Source of the DNA: Rhodobacterales bacterium
GTDB taxonomy: Bacteria; Pseudomonadota; Alphaproteobacteria; Caulobacterales; Hyphomonadaceae
NCBI GenBank assembly: GCA_014763715.1
Contig: JACXUV010000017.1
Location: 1 to 51,296 of the forward strand
Length of the DNA: 51,296 nucleotides
Reading direction: 5' to 3'
Shown: positions 16,525 to 25,206 of the stretch, piece after piece
Numbering within the stretch: the first letter of the stretch is position 1
Layout of the letters: each line of letters starts with the position of its first letter
Program-made: the position numbers and the translations under genes
Notes under the pieces: model-generated
Database searches by the model: none
What the model was told of the DNA's origin: nothing
The model's input: only the letters and a program-made list of their open reading frames with translations

Positions 16525-17493
16525 GAAAAGACTTATGCCCGCCTTGCGCCGCGTCTCAAGGATGTAGAACACAAACTTGATGTCCTCATTATGACCGATG
16601 AGGGGCGCTTCTATCATGCCGGCAGCCGCGTGGTGACCGACAAGGTGGAGCCGGACATCGTGTTCGGCAGCCTCGATTGCTTCTTCAGCCCGTCTGCGCG
16701 GGAATTTATCATGGCGGTTCTTCAGTCTGACCGGCTGGACTGGTTCCAGTCTCCGGCGGCGGGCGTGGACAATGCCGTGCTGAAATCCATCGGCAAGGCG
16801 TCGAAGCAATATACGACCAATCACACTCAGGCCGAATCCATGGCTGAATGGGCGCTCTGGTCAGCGCTGGATTTCCTGCGCGCCGGTCCGGCCCACCGTG
16901 CCCAGCAGGCTGCGCGTGAGTGGAAGCGTGTACAGTCGCGGGAAATTGCTGGCAGCCGCTGGCTGATCGTGGGTTACGGTTCGATTGGTGAGGCCGTGGG
17001 CAAGCGGGTCAGCGCGCTGGGCGGTCATGTGACGGGGCTTCGCCGGTCACCGGGGCCAGCGCCGGGGGCGCACGAGATCCTGCCGATCAGCGTATTGCCG
17101 GATGAACTGCCGGGCGCGGATGTGGTGCTGCTCTGCGTGCCGCACACGGCGGAGACCGAGGGCATGGCCAATGCAGACTTCTTCTCACGGATGAAGCCGG
17201 ATGCCCTGTTCATGAACCTAGGACGCGGCGCACTGGTGGATGAGGAGGCGCTGGTCGCGGCGCTGGATGCCGGGCGCCCGGCCTATGCCGCGCTGGATGT
17301 GACCCGGGTGGAGCCTCTGCCCGAAGACAGCCCGCTCTGGCATCATCCGAAGATCTCCATCACGCCGCACGACTCGACTCAGACCAACGGGACACTGCTG
17401 CGCGCCGATGAAACCTTCCTGGACAATCTGCATCGCTATCTGAACGACGAACCGCTCAGGCACCTCGTCGACCGGAAGGCTTTCGAGGACTGA
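16504..17493 (+). CDS. D-isomer-specific 2-hydroxyacid dehydrogenase
   Basis: A 329-residue NAD(P)-dependent oxidoreductase. The Rossmann motif is VGYGSIGEAVGKRVSALGG near residue 160. The catalytic Arg is in LFMNLGRGALVDEEAL, the Glu in VEPLPEDSPLW, and the His in ITPHDSTQ. The N-terminal substrate domain is atypical (FQSPAAGVDNAVLKSIG matches the usual AGVD element). The 2-keto acid substrate is unknown. AGTAGGAC precedes the ATG. The first 21 bp overlap the start of the opposite-strand TIGR02301 gene. Confidence 0.9.
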   Translation: MKTCLVHEKTYARLAPRLKDVEHKLDVLIMTDEGRFYHAGSRVVTDKVEPDIVFGSLDCFFSPSAREFIMAVLQSDRLDWFQSPAAGVDNAVLKSIGKASKQYTTNHTQAESMAEWALWSALDFLRAGPAHRAQQAAREWKRVQSREIAGSRWLIVGYGSIGEAVGKRVSALGGHVTGLRRSPGPAPGAHEILPISVLPDELPGADVVLLCVPHTAETEGMANADFFSRMKPDALFMNLGRGALVDEEALVAALDAGRPAYAALDVTRVEPLPEDSPLWHHPKISITPHDSTQTNGTLLRADETFLDNLHRYLNDEPLRHLVDRKAFED

Positions 17494-17516
17494 GCGGTCG
17501 CGCCAGATTCGTCTGC

Positions 17517-18500
17517 CTACGCTGTTTCTTTCACTTTGAGGCCAGCCATGCGGTCGATGGCAGCTTCGGCATCGCGCATGATGTCGGCAACAATGGCCGC
17601 AACGGGCTTCACCTCATGCACGCCGCCAGCTGACTGGCCCATGGCGAAGCAGGAATTGTCCATCGACAGTTTTGCTTCGTCCGTGATGCCGCCGATGCCG
17701 CCGATCACGCCGGTCTGGTGGGAATGGATTGCCTGGTGCGGGAAGGGTTTGATGTCCTGCGGGCGTTGCTCCCAGTCGTTGATGTAGTCGTTGGTGCGGC
17801 AGCGCATCGGTTTGCCGGAATAGCAGCGCGTGCGGGTTGTGTCCGTGTCGCCTGCGCCGACCACGGCCTGCTTGTACATGTTGGCCGCGTGCGCCTCTTC
17901 GGAGGCGATGAAGCGCGTGCCCATCCACACGCCTTGCGCGCCGAGGGTGAGAGCAGCAGCAAGGCCGCGCCCATCATAGATGCCGCCTGCGGCGACGACC
18001 GGGATCTTCACGGCTTCAACCGCCTGGGCCACCAGCGGCAGCGTACCGACGAGGCCAGTGTGCCCGCCGCCTTCGCCGCCTTGCAGGATGACCGCGTCGC
18101 AACCGGCCTGTTCGGCCTTGATCGCATGCTTCACGGCGCCGCCGACGACCATCACCTTCAGGCCGGCTTTTTTCAGCCGCTCCATGATCGGCATCGGTAC
18201 GCCGAGACCAGCCACGAAGGAATCAGCCCCGCCATTGATGATCACGTCGACAGAGGCTTCGAGGCTTTCCGGGCTGGCGGCCAGCAGGTCAACGCCGAAC
18301 GGCTTGTCGGTCAGCTCGCGTACGCGCTTCATCTGCCCTTCGATGAAGTCCGGCGTGGTGCCGGCCATGCCCAGCACGCCATAGCCGCCTGCATTGCACA
18401 TGGCGGCACAGACTTCGGCATAGGACACACCGCCCATGCCCGCGAGCATGATCGGGTGTTGGACGTTCAGCATGTCGGTCAGACGGGTTTTCAGGGCCAT
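17517..18500 (-). CDS. Nitronate monooxygenase family flavoprotein
   Basis: 327 residues of the FMN TIM-barrel 2-nitropropane dioxygenase/nitronate monooxygenase family. Typical elements are HPIMLAGMGGVSYAEVCAA at the N-terminus, AGCDAVILQGGEGGGHTG, IPVVAAGGIYDGRGLAAAL and GAQGVWMGTRFIASEEAHA, which form the FMN phosphate site. The enzyme oxidises alkyl nitronates in characterised members; many relatives act in other oxidations or as enoyl reductases, so the substrate is open. Single gene, converging on the hydroxyacid dehydrogenase with a 23-bp gap. Confidence 0.9.
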   Translation of the reverse strand: MALKTRLTDMLNVQHPIMLAGMGGVSYAEVCAAMCNAGGYGVLGMAGTTPDFIEGQMKRVRELTDKPFGVDLLAASPESLEASVDVIINGGADSFVAGLGVPMPIMERLKKAGLKVMVVGGAVKHAIKAEQAGCDAVILQGGEGGGHTGLVGTLPLVAQAVEAVKIPVVAAGGIYDGRGLAAALTLGAQGVWMGTRFIASEEAHAANMYKQAVVGAGDTDTTRTRCYSGKPMRCRTNDYINDWEQRPQDIKPFPHQAIHSHQTGVIGGIGGITDEAKLSMDNSCFAMGQSAGGVHEVKPVAAIVADIMRDAEAAIDRMAGLKVKETA

Positions 18501-18714
18501 TGGGGTTCCTCTCCAGATATCTGTTTGATGGTACTGTAGGAGGTCATCGCAACGTCAACGCAATAGGTGGCGCAACCACGCCGCGCGTCTGCCCCATTCC
18601 CGCCGTGATCTGACGGCAGAATTAGCGATGGACTGGCAGAATCGCCGGTCTGGCGTCACGTGCTAAGCCATATGGACTGGCTCAAAATGGCTGGCCCGGC
18701 ATCACGAAGGGCGC

Positions 18715-18757
18715 GGCAACCGGCCGACGGGCCATCCCGGGAACAGGTCCGGTTGCC
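18715..18757. repeat. Perfect 9-bp inverted repeat in a 410-bp gene-free stretch
   Basis: GGCAACCGG (18715-18723) and CCGGTTGCC (18749-18757) enclose a 25-nt loop that itself contains GGG-CCAT-CCC. It lies in the 18501-18910 region, where I see no protein-coding gene. It could be part of a small structured RNA ending at the hairpin at 18812-18834, or the leader of the lipoprotein gene. Confidence 0.5.
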
Positions 18758-18811
18758 CAACTTCTGTTCCTTTCCGGTTTTCCGGAGGGGGCGGTTCGGT
18801 TCGGGGAGTTT

Positions 18812-18834
18812 ACAGGCGTGCCTGTCGACTTTTT
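18812..18834 (+). terminator. Weak terminator-like hairpin upstream of lipoprotein gene
   Basis: ACAGG-CGTG-CCTGT (18812-18825) is followed by CGAC and TTTTT (18830-18834). The 5-bp stem is short, so termination would be partial. It points to a transcript coming from the 18600-18800 region, or to attenuation ahead of the gene at 18911. Confidence 0.35.
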
Positions 18835-18910
18835 GAATAGAACTATCCGTTTCGCTTGGCGGATGCTATGACGCTATCCGGTCGCAAGACCATTAACAGG
18901 GGTAAGTTTT

Positions 18911-19231
18911 ATGAAGAATATCATCACTTTGGGCGCTGCAGCCCTGGCTCTCGCAGCCTGCGCACCGGCAGAAGCTCCGGCTCCGGCCGCAGAAGCACCG
19001 GTTGTGGAAGAAACCACGGTCATCGAAGAATCGGCATCTGACGCTGCCGATGCTGTAACCGAGGCTGCCGATGAAGCTGCTGATGCTGCATCCGACGCCG
19101 CTGACGCTGCTGAAGCAGCTGCAAGCGACGCCATGGAAGCTGCCGAGTCGGCCGCTGCAGATGCTGCTGACGCTGCTGAAGATGCAGCCGATGCTGCTGC
19201 CGAAGAAATGACGGAAGAAACGCCGGAATAA
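18911..19231 (+). CDS. Alanine/acid-rich small lipoprotein
   Basis: 106 residues. The lipobox LALAAC predicts a lipid-anchored periplasmic protein about 90 residues long after cleavage. A Pro/Ala linker (APAEAPAPAAEAPVVEE) leads to a low-complexity stretch from about residue 42 to 98 built of AAD/AAE/ASD units with almost no basic residues. It would be a long, highly acidic single helix or an Ala-zipper coiled coil. It may be a spacer or structural lipoprotein, but no known family is assigned. A strong intrinsic terminator follows, so it is monocistronic and possibly highly expressed. Confidence 0.75.
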   Translation: MKNIITLGAAALALAACAPAEAPAPAAEAPVVEETTVIEESASDAADAVTEAADEAADAASDAADAAEAAASDAMEAAESAAADAADAAEDAADAAAEEMTEETPE

Positions 19232-19257
19232 CCGGATTCTTTCCGTTGGAATCGATT

Positions 19258-19285
19258 GGGCCGCTCCTTTCGGGGCGGCCCTTTT
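19258..19285 (+). terminator. Intrinsic terminator of the lipoprotein gene
   Basis: GGGCCGCTCC (19258-19267) pairs with GGGGCGGCCC (19272-19281), with one T-G wobble and a TTTC loop, followed by TTTT. Confidence 0.9.
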
Positions 19286-19308
19286 GATTCGTGTTCAGAA
19301 AGTTCGGA

Positions 19309-20094
19309 TCAGAATTTGGCGTAACCGCCGTCAACGATCAGCGTGTCACCAGAATGGTAAGAGGATGCGTCGGATGCGAGATAGACGGCAATGCCGCCAA
19401 AATCCTCCGGCTCACCCCAGCGGCGTGCTGGCACGCGCGAGATAACCTTGGTCTGGAACACTTCGTTGCCCTGAGCGCCTTCGGTCATGTCGGTGGCGAT
19501 CCAGCCCGGCAGGATCGAGTTCGCACGGATTCCGTAGCGGCCATACTCGGTCGCAATGGCGTTCATCATGGCGATCAGGCCACCCTTGGTGTGGCCATAG
19601 GCTTCATTGCGAGCCGCACCCTCGATGCCAGCCAAGGATGCCGTCCCGACTAGGCTGCCGCCCGGATCGCCAGCCTTGGCGCGTGCGACCATGGACTTGG
19701 CTGCCTCGCGCAGGGTGAAAAATGCGCCTTCGGAGTTGATCCGCTGGTTGTAGCGCCAGGTTTCCAGAGTCATTTCATGAAAGTTCGAGGCGCCACGGCC
19801 AACGCCAGCATTGGCGATGCAGCAATCGATGCGGCCGAATTCCTCTTCGGCTTCCTTCATCGCTTTGACGACTTCGGCTTCTTCGCCAACATCAACCTGC
19901 CAGGCCTTCACCTTGCCGGTGCCAAGGGCGTCCGCCTTTTTTGCTGCCGCTGCATTGTCGGCTTCCTTGCGGCCCCAGATGACGACATCGGCATTCGAAG
20001 CGGCCAGCGCTTCGACCATGCCGAGGCCGATCCCTTTGTTGCCGCCGGTCACGACGCAGACTTTTCCTGTAAGATCAAATGGGGCGTAGGCCAT
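19309..20094 (-). CDS. SDR-family oxidoreductase
   Basis: A 261-residue classical short-chain dehydrogenase. The cofactor-binding TGGNKGIGLGM lies near residue 16, the structural NAG in CIANAGVGRG, and the catalytic Ser/Tyr/Lys in GTASLAGIEG and AYGHTKGG. The FabG-like C-terminus is SYHSGDTLIVDGGYAKF. It probably reduces a ketone or oxidises an alcohol with NAD(P)H; substrate unknown. An AGGAGG ribosome site 6 nt upstream fixes the ATG at 20094 even though the frame stays open to 20268. Confidence 0.93.
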   Translation of the reverse strand: MAYAPFDLTGKVCVVTGGNKGIGLGMVEALAASNADVVIWGRKEADNAAAAKKADALGTGKVKAWQVDVGEEAEVVKAMKEAEEEFGRIDCCIANAGVGRGASNFHEMTLETWRYNQRINSEGAFFTLREAAKSMVARAKAGDPGGSLVGTASLAGIEGAARNEAYGHTKGGLIAMMNAIATEYGRYGIRANSILPGWIATDMTEGAQGNEVFQTKVISRVPARRWGEPEDFGGIAVYLASDASSYHSGDTLIVDGGYAKF

Positions 20095-20146
20095 GTTTTC
20101 CTCCTGACTCGTTTGCGCCACACAAGATGGGTGACGCTGGGGCGGG

Positions 20147-20587
20147 TCAAGAGGCAGTTTGGCTGGCCGCGACGAGGCTGCGCGCCGCTTCGATGATGCG
20201 GCGGGTCTCGTCCCAGAGCTCCAGTTCTGCCAGCCGGGCCGGGCCAATCCATTCGGCATGGGCGGCATCGTCCCCGGCCTTTACCGTTCCGGAAACCCAG
20301 ACAGCGGCATAGTCGAAAAGCACAAAATGGCGGGTCACATCGCCCGTTGTTCGGGAGGTGAAGATGCCGTCCACAACGTCCACCAGGCCGACCAGCCGGG
20401 CGGTCAGGCCGGTTTCCTCTTTCAGCTCCCGCAGTGCCGCATCGCCGGCACGCTCACCGAATTCGATCTTGCCGCCGGGCAGCGACCAGCTGCCAGCCAT
20501 TGGCTTGGTACCCCGGCGGATCAGCGCGACCTCATCGCCCCGGAAACAGACCGTGCCGACGGCGGGAACGGGTTTCTGGCCGCTCAT
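20147..20587 (-). CDS. NUDIX hydrolase
   Basis: 146 residues. The complete Nudix box GGKIEFGERAGDAALRELKE continues EETGL, matching Gx5Ex7REUxEExGU, so a Mg2+-dependent nucleoside-diphosphate-linked hydrolase. The preceding RRGTKPMAGSWSLPGG resembles MutT/ADP-ribose pyrophosphatase-like members; the substrate is not certain. Its start overlaps the rlmD stop by 4 bp (ATGA), so it is translationally coupled as the second gene of an operon. Confidence 0.92.
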   Translation of the reverse strand: MSGQKPVPAVGTVCFRGDEVALIRRGTKPMAGSWSLPGGKIEFGERAGDAALRELKEETGLTARLVGLVDVVDGIFTSRTTGDVTRHFVLFDYAAVWVSGTVKAGDDAAHAEWIGPARLAELELWDETRRIIEAARSLVAASQTAS

Positions 20588-21888
20588 GCCGTGCCGCCCC
20601 GTTCCAGCAGGGCCACCGTTTCCACATGTGTCGACCAGAGGAACTGATCCACCGGCTGGATCAGCACGATGCGATAGCCCGCATCCACCAGAACACGCAG
20701 GTCGCGCGCCAGCGTACCGGGATCGCAGGAAACATAGGCCACGCGCCGGACGCCGCTGTATGCGATTTCCGCCACCTGCTTGGCCGCGCCCGCACGCGGC
20801 GGGTTCAGCACCACGCCCTGATAATGGGACAGCTGAACCGCCGGGATCGGATTGCGGAACAGGTCGCGCACTTCTGCAGTGACAGGCTTCAGGCCGGGCG
20901 CCGCACGGGCGGATGCTTCCAGCGCTTCGATGGCATCGGCATCGCCCTCGGCGGCATGGACGCGCGACTCCTCCGCCAGACGCAGGGCAAATGTTCCGCA
21001 GCCGGAGAAAAGGTCAGCCACTTCGAGGGCGAACTTCAGGTGCTGGCGCACGAGGCTGGCCATGAAGTCCTCTGCCTCGGCGCTGGCCTGCAGGAAGCCG
21101 CCGGGCCGGGGACGCAGGAATGCCTTGCCGACCTGTATCTCAGGCGTTGCCTGTTGCAGCGGAATGTCATCGCCGATGGAGACGCGCATGAAGCCGGCGG
21201 CCAGCGCCTTGGCGCCTGCCATCATCAGGTCATGCGGGGCGGCGAAAGTGGCGGTATCGGTGATGTGCAGGTCCAGCCCGTTCGGCATGGCGGTGATTTT
21301 CAGGCCCATCTCTCCCTTTAGCGGTGCGAGTGGCGCGGCCAGCTCTTTCAGGGCACTGATCTTCCGCATGATCTCGGGTGACGCGACCGGGCAGGTCTTG
21401 ATGTCCACGATGTCGTGGCTGCGCCGGGAGTGGAAGCCGAGCTGCACGCCGGTTTTGGTCCGCCGGGCGGCCAGGCCAATCCGGCGGCGCGTTCCGGGCG
21501 GAGTAATCCATGCCTCTTCGACATGAGGCTCCAGGCCGCGCGACTTCAGGGCGTTGATCACGAGCGAACGCTTGAATGCCCGGTAGGGCCCCTCCGACAG
21601 GTGCTGCAAGCTGCAGCCGCCACAATTGGCAAAATGCGGGCAGGGCGGAATCATCCGGTCCGGCGAGGGGGTTACGACCTCGATAAGGCGGGCGCGGTTA
21701 CCCTCTATAATGATACGCACTTCTTCGCCTGGCAGGGTTTGCGGCACCGAAATCCAGTCGCCATCCACTTTTACCTGCCCGTCGCCCTTCGAACCGAGGC
21801 GTTCGATCACCACGGTGCTGGCGCCGCGGGCATCCGGTTCTGGAATAGCAGGCATTCCGGCCTCCCCACTGGTTGTGTCCCGATTCAC
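20584..21888 (-). CDS. RlmD/TrmA-family RNA (uracil-5-)methyltransferase
   Basis: 434 residues. An N-terminal TRAM domain (VVIERLGSKGDGQV) is followed by the 4Fe-4S cysteines of this family (PPCPHFANCGGCSLQHL plus KTCPVA), then a SAM-binding core with ADLFSGCGTFALRLAE and VVLNPPRAGAA. The nucleophile Cys is in YVSCDPGTLARDL and the base Glu in HVETVALLERGG. It should methylate C5 of a uridine, most likely in 23S rRNA (U1939 or U747 type), but the exact site cannot be decided. The first gene of the two-gene unit with the NUDIX hydrolase. Confidence 0.9.
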   Translation of the reverse strand: MNRDTTSGEAGMPAIPEPDARGASTVVIERLGSKGDGQVKVDGDWISVPQTLPGEEVRIIIEGNRARLIEVVTPSPDRMIPPCPHFANCGGCSLQHLSEGPYRAFKRSLVINALKSRGLEPHVEEAWITPPGTRRRIGLAARRTKTGVQLGFHSRRSHDIVDIKTCPVASPEIMRKISALKELAAPLAPLKGEMGLKITAMPNGLDLHITDTATFAAPHDLMMAGAKALAAGFMRVSIGDDIPLQQATPEIQVGKAFLRPRPGGFLQASAEAEDFMASLVRQHLKFALEVADLFSGCGTFALRLAEESRVHAAEGDADAIEALEASARAAPGLKPVTAEVRDLFRNPIPAVQLSHYQGVVLNPPRAGAAKQVAEIAYSGVRRVAYVSCDPGTLARDLRVLVDAGYRIVLIQPVDQFLWSTHVETVALLERGGTA

Positions 21889-21928
21889 GGGTTAGCACCG
21901 TAGGACGATTGCGAACAGGAGGCTTTGA

Positions 21929-22933
21929 ATGGCGAAACCGGCACAAAAGCCTCTGAGCCTCGCCTTGCAGGGCGGCGGCGCCCATGGTGCCTACACCTGG
22001 GGCGTTCTGGACAGGCTGGCAGAAGAGAATCGCTTCGATATTCAGGCGATTACCGCCACATCGGCCGGGGCGATGAATGCCGTCGCCTTCGCCAGCGGCT
22101 ATGGATCCGGCGGTGTGGACGGGGCCCGGAAGGCCCTTGAAGCACTGTGGCAGGCTGTTTCCCACAGCGGCGGGCTGGCGCGGGCCTATGGCGCGCTCAA
22201 CCCGGCGGCTTTCGCCTATGCCTCGGCCCTGCAGAACTGGGTCAGCCCGTATGATCTGAACCCGCTGAATGTAAACCCGCTGCGAGATACGGTCGACGGG
22301 GTGATCGACTTCGAGGCTGTCCATGCGTCCGGTCTGCAGCTGTTCCTCAGCGCGACGGATGTGCAGACGGGCCATGTGAAAGTCTTCTCAGGCGACGAAG
22401 TGACGCTCGATGCGGTGCTGGCCTCGGCCTGCCTGCCGCAGACGTTCCAGGCGGTGGAGATCAATGGCCACGCCTATTGGGATGGCGGCTATATGGGCAA
22501 TCCCAGCCTGTTTCCGCTGATCTATGGCGATGCGCCGAACGATGTGCTGCTGGTCACGCTGAACCCTATCGGCCGCCCCGGTGTGCCGAAGCGGGCGGGG
22601 GAGATCCAGGAACGTGTGAACGAGATCAGCTTCAACGCGGCCCTGATCGGAGAGCTGCGCGCCATTGCCTTCGTTCAGCGCCTGTTGGACGAGGGAATGC
22701 TGAAAGAGCCGATGCTGAAGAAGTATCGCCGCCTGAACGTGCATGCCATCCGGGGCGGTGTGGACTTGGTGAATGAGGGCCTGCGCACCAAGTTCGACAC
22801 CAGTTGGAACTTCCTGACAGGCCTGCGCGACAAGGGCCGCGAAGCCGCCGGAAAGTGGCTGGCAGGCGATGCAAGCCATGTCGGCACTAAGGAATCGAAT
22901 GTCGACTTGCGGAAAGAGTTCCTGCAGAGCTAG
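21929..22933 (+). CDS. Patatin-like phospholipase
   Basis: 334 residues. The oxyanion loop LALQGGGAHGAYTWGVLD is at the N-terminus. The nucleophile Ser is in ATSAGAMNA, where the common GTSAG has Ala in the first position. The catalytic Asp is in YWDGGYMGNPSL. This is the Ser-Asp dyad acyl hydrolase arrangement of bacterial patatins. There is no signal peptide, so it probably acts from the cytosol on membrane lipids. AGGAGG precedes the ATG. The small secreted-protein gene follows by 28 bp. Confidence 0.92.
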   Translation: MAKPAQKPLSLALQGGGAHGAYTWGVLDRLAEENRFDIQAITATSAGAMNAVAFASGYGSGGVDGARKALEALWQAVSHSGGLARAYGALNPAAFAYASALQNWVSPYDLNPLNVNPLRDTVDGVIDFEAVHASGLQLFLSATDVQTGHVKVFSGDEVTLDAVLASACLPQTFQAVEINGHAYWDGGYMGNPSLFPLIYGDAPNDVLLVTLNPIGRPGVPKRAGEIQERVNEISFNAALIGELRAIAFVQRLLDEGMLKEPMLKKYRRLNVHAIRGGVDLVNEGLRTKFDTSWNFLTGLRDKGREAAGKWLAGDASHVGTKESNVDLRKEFLQS

Positions 22934-22961
22934 GCAGGCCCAAGTCGTTCCAGGTCCTCCC

Positions 22962-23357
22962 ATGAAACTTGTCTTCATCATTGCCTTGGCCTCAGCATGG
23001 ACTGCCGGAAGTGCGTTGGCCCAAGCTGTTCCACTGACGGACGAGGAAATTCGCGCGGAATTTCTCGGAACGCGGATGTCCGGCGTGCTGTTCGAGACGG
23101 GGGTGAAATTTGTAGAATGCATCGAGCCGGATGGAAGGTCGATTTACCGCTACGGTGATTATTCCAGCGAAGGTGCCATGACATCCGTGAAGGACGGCGT
23201 GGCCTGCTTCACCTATGAACCATCGACATTCTGCTACGATATTTTGCGGCATCCGGGCGGCTATATCGTGAGCAATACCGGGGGCGGGGCTCACTTCATC
23301 ATCACCACGGTCGAGAGAGGTGTGACGCGCTGTACAGCTGCAGACCTGATCGGCTAG
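22962..23357 (+). CDS. Secreted hypothetical protein
   Basis: 131 residues with a signal peptide (MKLVFIIALASAWTAGSALA, cleavage near AQA). The mature region has LTDEEIRAEFLGTRMSGVLF and four cysteines (FVECIEP, VACFTYE, TFCYDIL, VTRCTAA). This recalls small periplasmic proteins with a DEEIR...G core, but I cannot name the family. The longer open frame from 22869 is rejected because it lies inside the patatin gene. Stop overlaps convergent rsmD by 4 bp. Confidence 0.75.
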   Translation: MKLVFIIALASAWTAGSALAQAVPLTDEEIRAEFLGTRMSGVLFETGVKFVECIEPDGRSIYRYGDYSSEGAMTSVKDGVACFTYEPSTFCYDILRHPGGYIVSNTGGGAHFIITTVERGVTRCTAADLIG

Positions 23358-23917
23358 CCCACCTGCCTCAGGAACCACACCCGCGCGGCGCCATAGTCGC
23401 GCGTGTCCAGCACCTCCCAGCCTTCCGGCGCGATCAGTTCGTCCGAGGCGGTCTCCACCACGGCGATGGCATCCTCCGCCAGCCACTTGCCCTCGGCGAG
23501 GCAGACAAGCGCCGGGCGCACGAGGTCCTTGTGATAGGGCGGGTCCAGGAAGGCGATCGTGAACGGGCTGCCGACTCCGGCCGGTTTCTCGCCAAGGTCC
23601 GTCGCAGAGCGTCGGTGAATGCGCGTGTTCCCGTAGAGGCCCAGCGTCTCGATATTGTCCCGGATCGCGCCGCGCGCGGCATGATCGGTTTCCACGAACA
23701 GGCAGAAGGCCGCGCCCCGGCTGACGGCTTCCAGCCCCAGCGCGCCGGAGCCTGCAAAGAGGTCGATCACCCGCGCCCCTTCGATCTCCGGTGCCCAGGG
23801 CGCATGGGTCAGCACATTGAACACGCTTTCGCGCGCCCGGTCCGCCGTCGGCCGCGTTCCCTGTCCCTTCGGCGCGGCAATCGCGCGCCCCTTGTGCTGT
23901 CCGGCAATGATGCGCAT
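23354..23917 (-). CDS. rsmD: 16S rRNA (guanine966-N2)-methyltransferase RsmD
   Basis: 187 residues. The family N-terminus MRIIAGQHKGRAIAAPKG is followed by RPTADRARESVFNVL, the SAM-binding VIDLFAGSGALGLEAVSRG, and the catalytic/target-base motif AFLDPPYHKDL. It modifies 16S rRNA in the assembled 30S subunit. It is divergent from tadA by 51 bp, a common pairing of RNA-modification genes. Confidence 0.95.
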   Translation of the reverse strand: MRIIAGQHKGRAIAAPKGQGTRPTADRARESVFNVLTHAPWAPEIEGARVIDLFAGSGALGLEAVSRGAAFCLFVETDHAARGAIRDNIETLGLYGNTRIHRRSATDLGEKPAGVGSPFTIAFLDPPYHKDLVRPALVCLAEGKWLAEDAIAVVETASDELIAPEGWEVLDTRDYGAARVWFLRQVG

Positions 23918-23968
23918 TCAGGATACTTCCGGGTTTACTTTGCGCCCGTCTAAGGCGATCCCAAGCCG

Positions 23969-24430
23969 ATGACAATTCTTGCCGATCCTATGGACCGCGC
24001 GCTGGAGCTGGCGCGCGCCGCTACTGAAGCGGGCGAAGTGCCCGTGGGTGCGGTGATCGTCGATCCGGAAACGGGCGAGATCGTTGCCGAGGGCGCCAAT
24101 GCGCCGATCAGCGGCCACGACCCGACTGCCCATGCCGAGATCGTCGCTCTGCGCGCGGCGGCGGAAAAGCTCGGCAATTACCGCCTCACGGGTCTGACGA
24201 TGTATGTCACGCTGGAGCCGTGCGCGATGTGCGCCGGGGCGATCAGCCTCGCCCGCATCGGCAAGCTGGTCTTCGGCGCCTGCGATCCGAAGGGAGGCGC
24301 GGTGATCCACGGCGCCCGCTTCTTCGAACAGCCGACCTGCCACTGGCGGCCCGAGGTCGAGCAGGACGAGGCACGCGGCGAGGCGGCCAGCCAGCTGTTG
24401 AAGGATTTCTTCCGCGCCCGCAGGGGGTAG
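23969..24430 (+). CDS. tadA: tRNA-specific adenosine deaminase TadA
   Basis: A 153-residue zinc deaminase that converts A34 to inosine in tRNA-Arg(ACG). The catalytic HAE is in DPTAHAEIVALRAAAEKLG and the zinc cysteines are in TLEPCAMCAGAISLARI, followed by VFGACDPKGGAV. Length and motifs fit TadA rather than a free-nucleobase deaminase, though the two are similar. Confidence 0.93.
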   Translation: MTILADPMDRALELARAATEAGEVPVGAVIVDPETGEIVAEGANAPISGHDPTAHAEIVALRAAAEKLGNYRLTGLTMYVTLEPCAMCAGAISLARIGKLVFGACDPKGGAVIHGARFFEQPTCHWRPEVEQDEARGEAASQLLKDFFRARRG

Positions 24431-24528
24431 CGGCGCGGCTGAAACCCCGCCTTTCACGCCTGACGCGCCGGAAGTGCTTGCTTTCCTTCAGGGCACGCGC
24501 TGCCCTCTGCCGCAAAAGGAGACCCCCG

Positions 24529-25206
24529 ATGACCGCGACCGTCAAAACCGAGAATGGCATTTCTATCGTCACCATGGATGACGGCAAGGCCAATGCGATC
24601 AGCCTGTCCATGCTGGACGCCCTGAATGCCTGCCTCGACGAGGCGGAGAAGGATGGCGATGTGCTGGTGCTGACCGGGCGGCCGGACAGGTTCTCGGCCG
24701 GCTTCGATCTCAAATTCATTGCCTCATCAATCGGCGAGGATGTCCGCAAGCTGGTGGTCGGCGGCGGCAGGTTGGCGATGCGTCTGTTTACTTCGAAGAT
24801 GCCTGTCGTGATTGCGTCGACAGGGCACTCCATCGCTATGGGCGCCTTCATCCTGCTGGGCGGGGACACGCGGATCGGTGCGCGGGGTGCCTACAAGATC
24901 GGCGCGAACGAAACGGTCAACGGCATGACGCTGCCGGGCTTTGGCACCGAGCTGCCGCGTGCCCGCCTCAACCCGCTATACCTGACCGAAGCCCTCGTGC
25001 AGGCGCGCCTCTATTCGCCGGACGAAGCGGTGCCGGTCGGCTGGCTGGACCGCGTCGTGGAGCCGGACGAACTGATGGATGCGGCGATGGAAACGGCCAC
25101 CGCCCTCAAGGCCATCGCGAACGGGGCTTACTACCGCAACAAGATGCTGGTGCGGAAACCGGCCATCGACGCGATCATGCCGACGCTGGAACAGTCTTCG
25201 ATCTAG
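24529..25206 (+). CDS. Crotonase/enoyl-CoA hydratase family protein
   Basis: 225 residues, shorter than the usual 255-260. The oxyanion-hole segments are RFSAGFDLKFIASS and STGHSIAMGAFILLGGDTRIG. The usual catalytic Glu pair of hydratases is not obvious (YKIGANETVNGMTLPGFGTEL), so it may be a different crotonase-fold activity such as isomerase or hydrolase. AAAAGGAGA precedes the ATG at 24529; the frame is open upstream to 24220 but inside tadA. The stop overlaps the convergent lipoprotein gene by CTAG. Confidence 0.88.
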   Translation: MTATVKTENGISIVTMDDGKANAISLSMLDALNACLDEAEKDGDVLVLTGRPDRFSAGFDLKFIASSIGEDVRKLVVGGGRLAMRLFTSKMPVVIASTGHSIAMGAFILLGGDTRIGARGAYKIGANETVNGMTLPGFGTELPRARLNPLYLTEALVQARLYSPDEAVPVGWLDRVVEPDELMDAAMETATALKAIANGAYYRNKMLVRKPAIDAIMPTLEQSSI

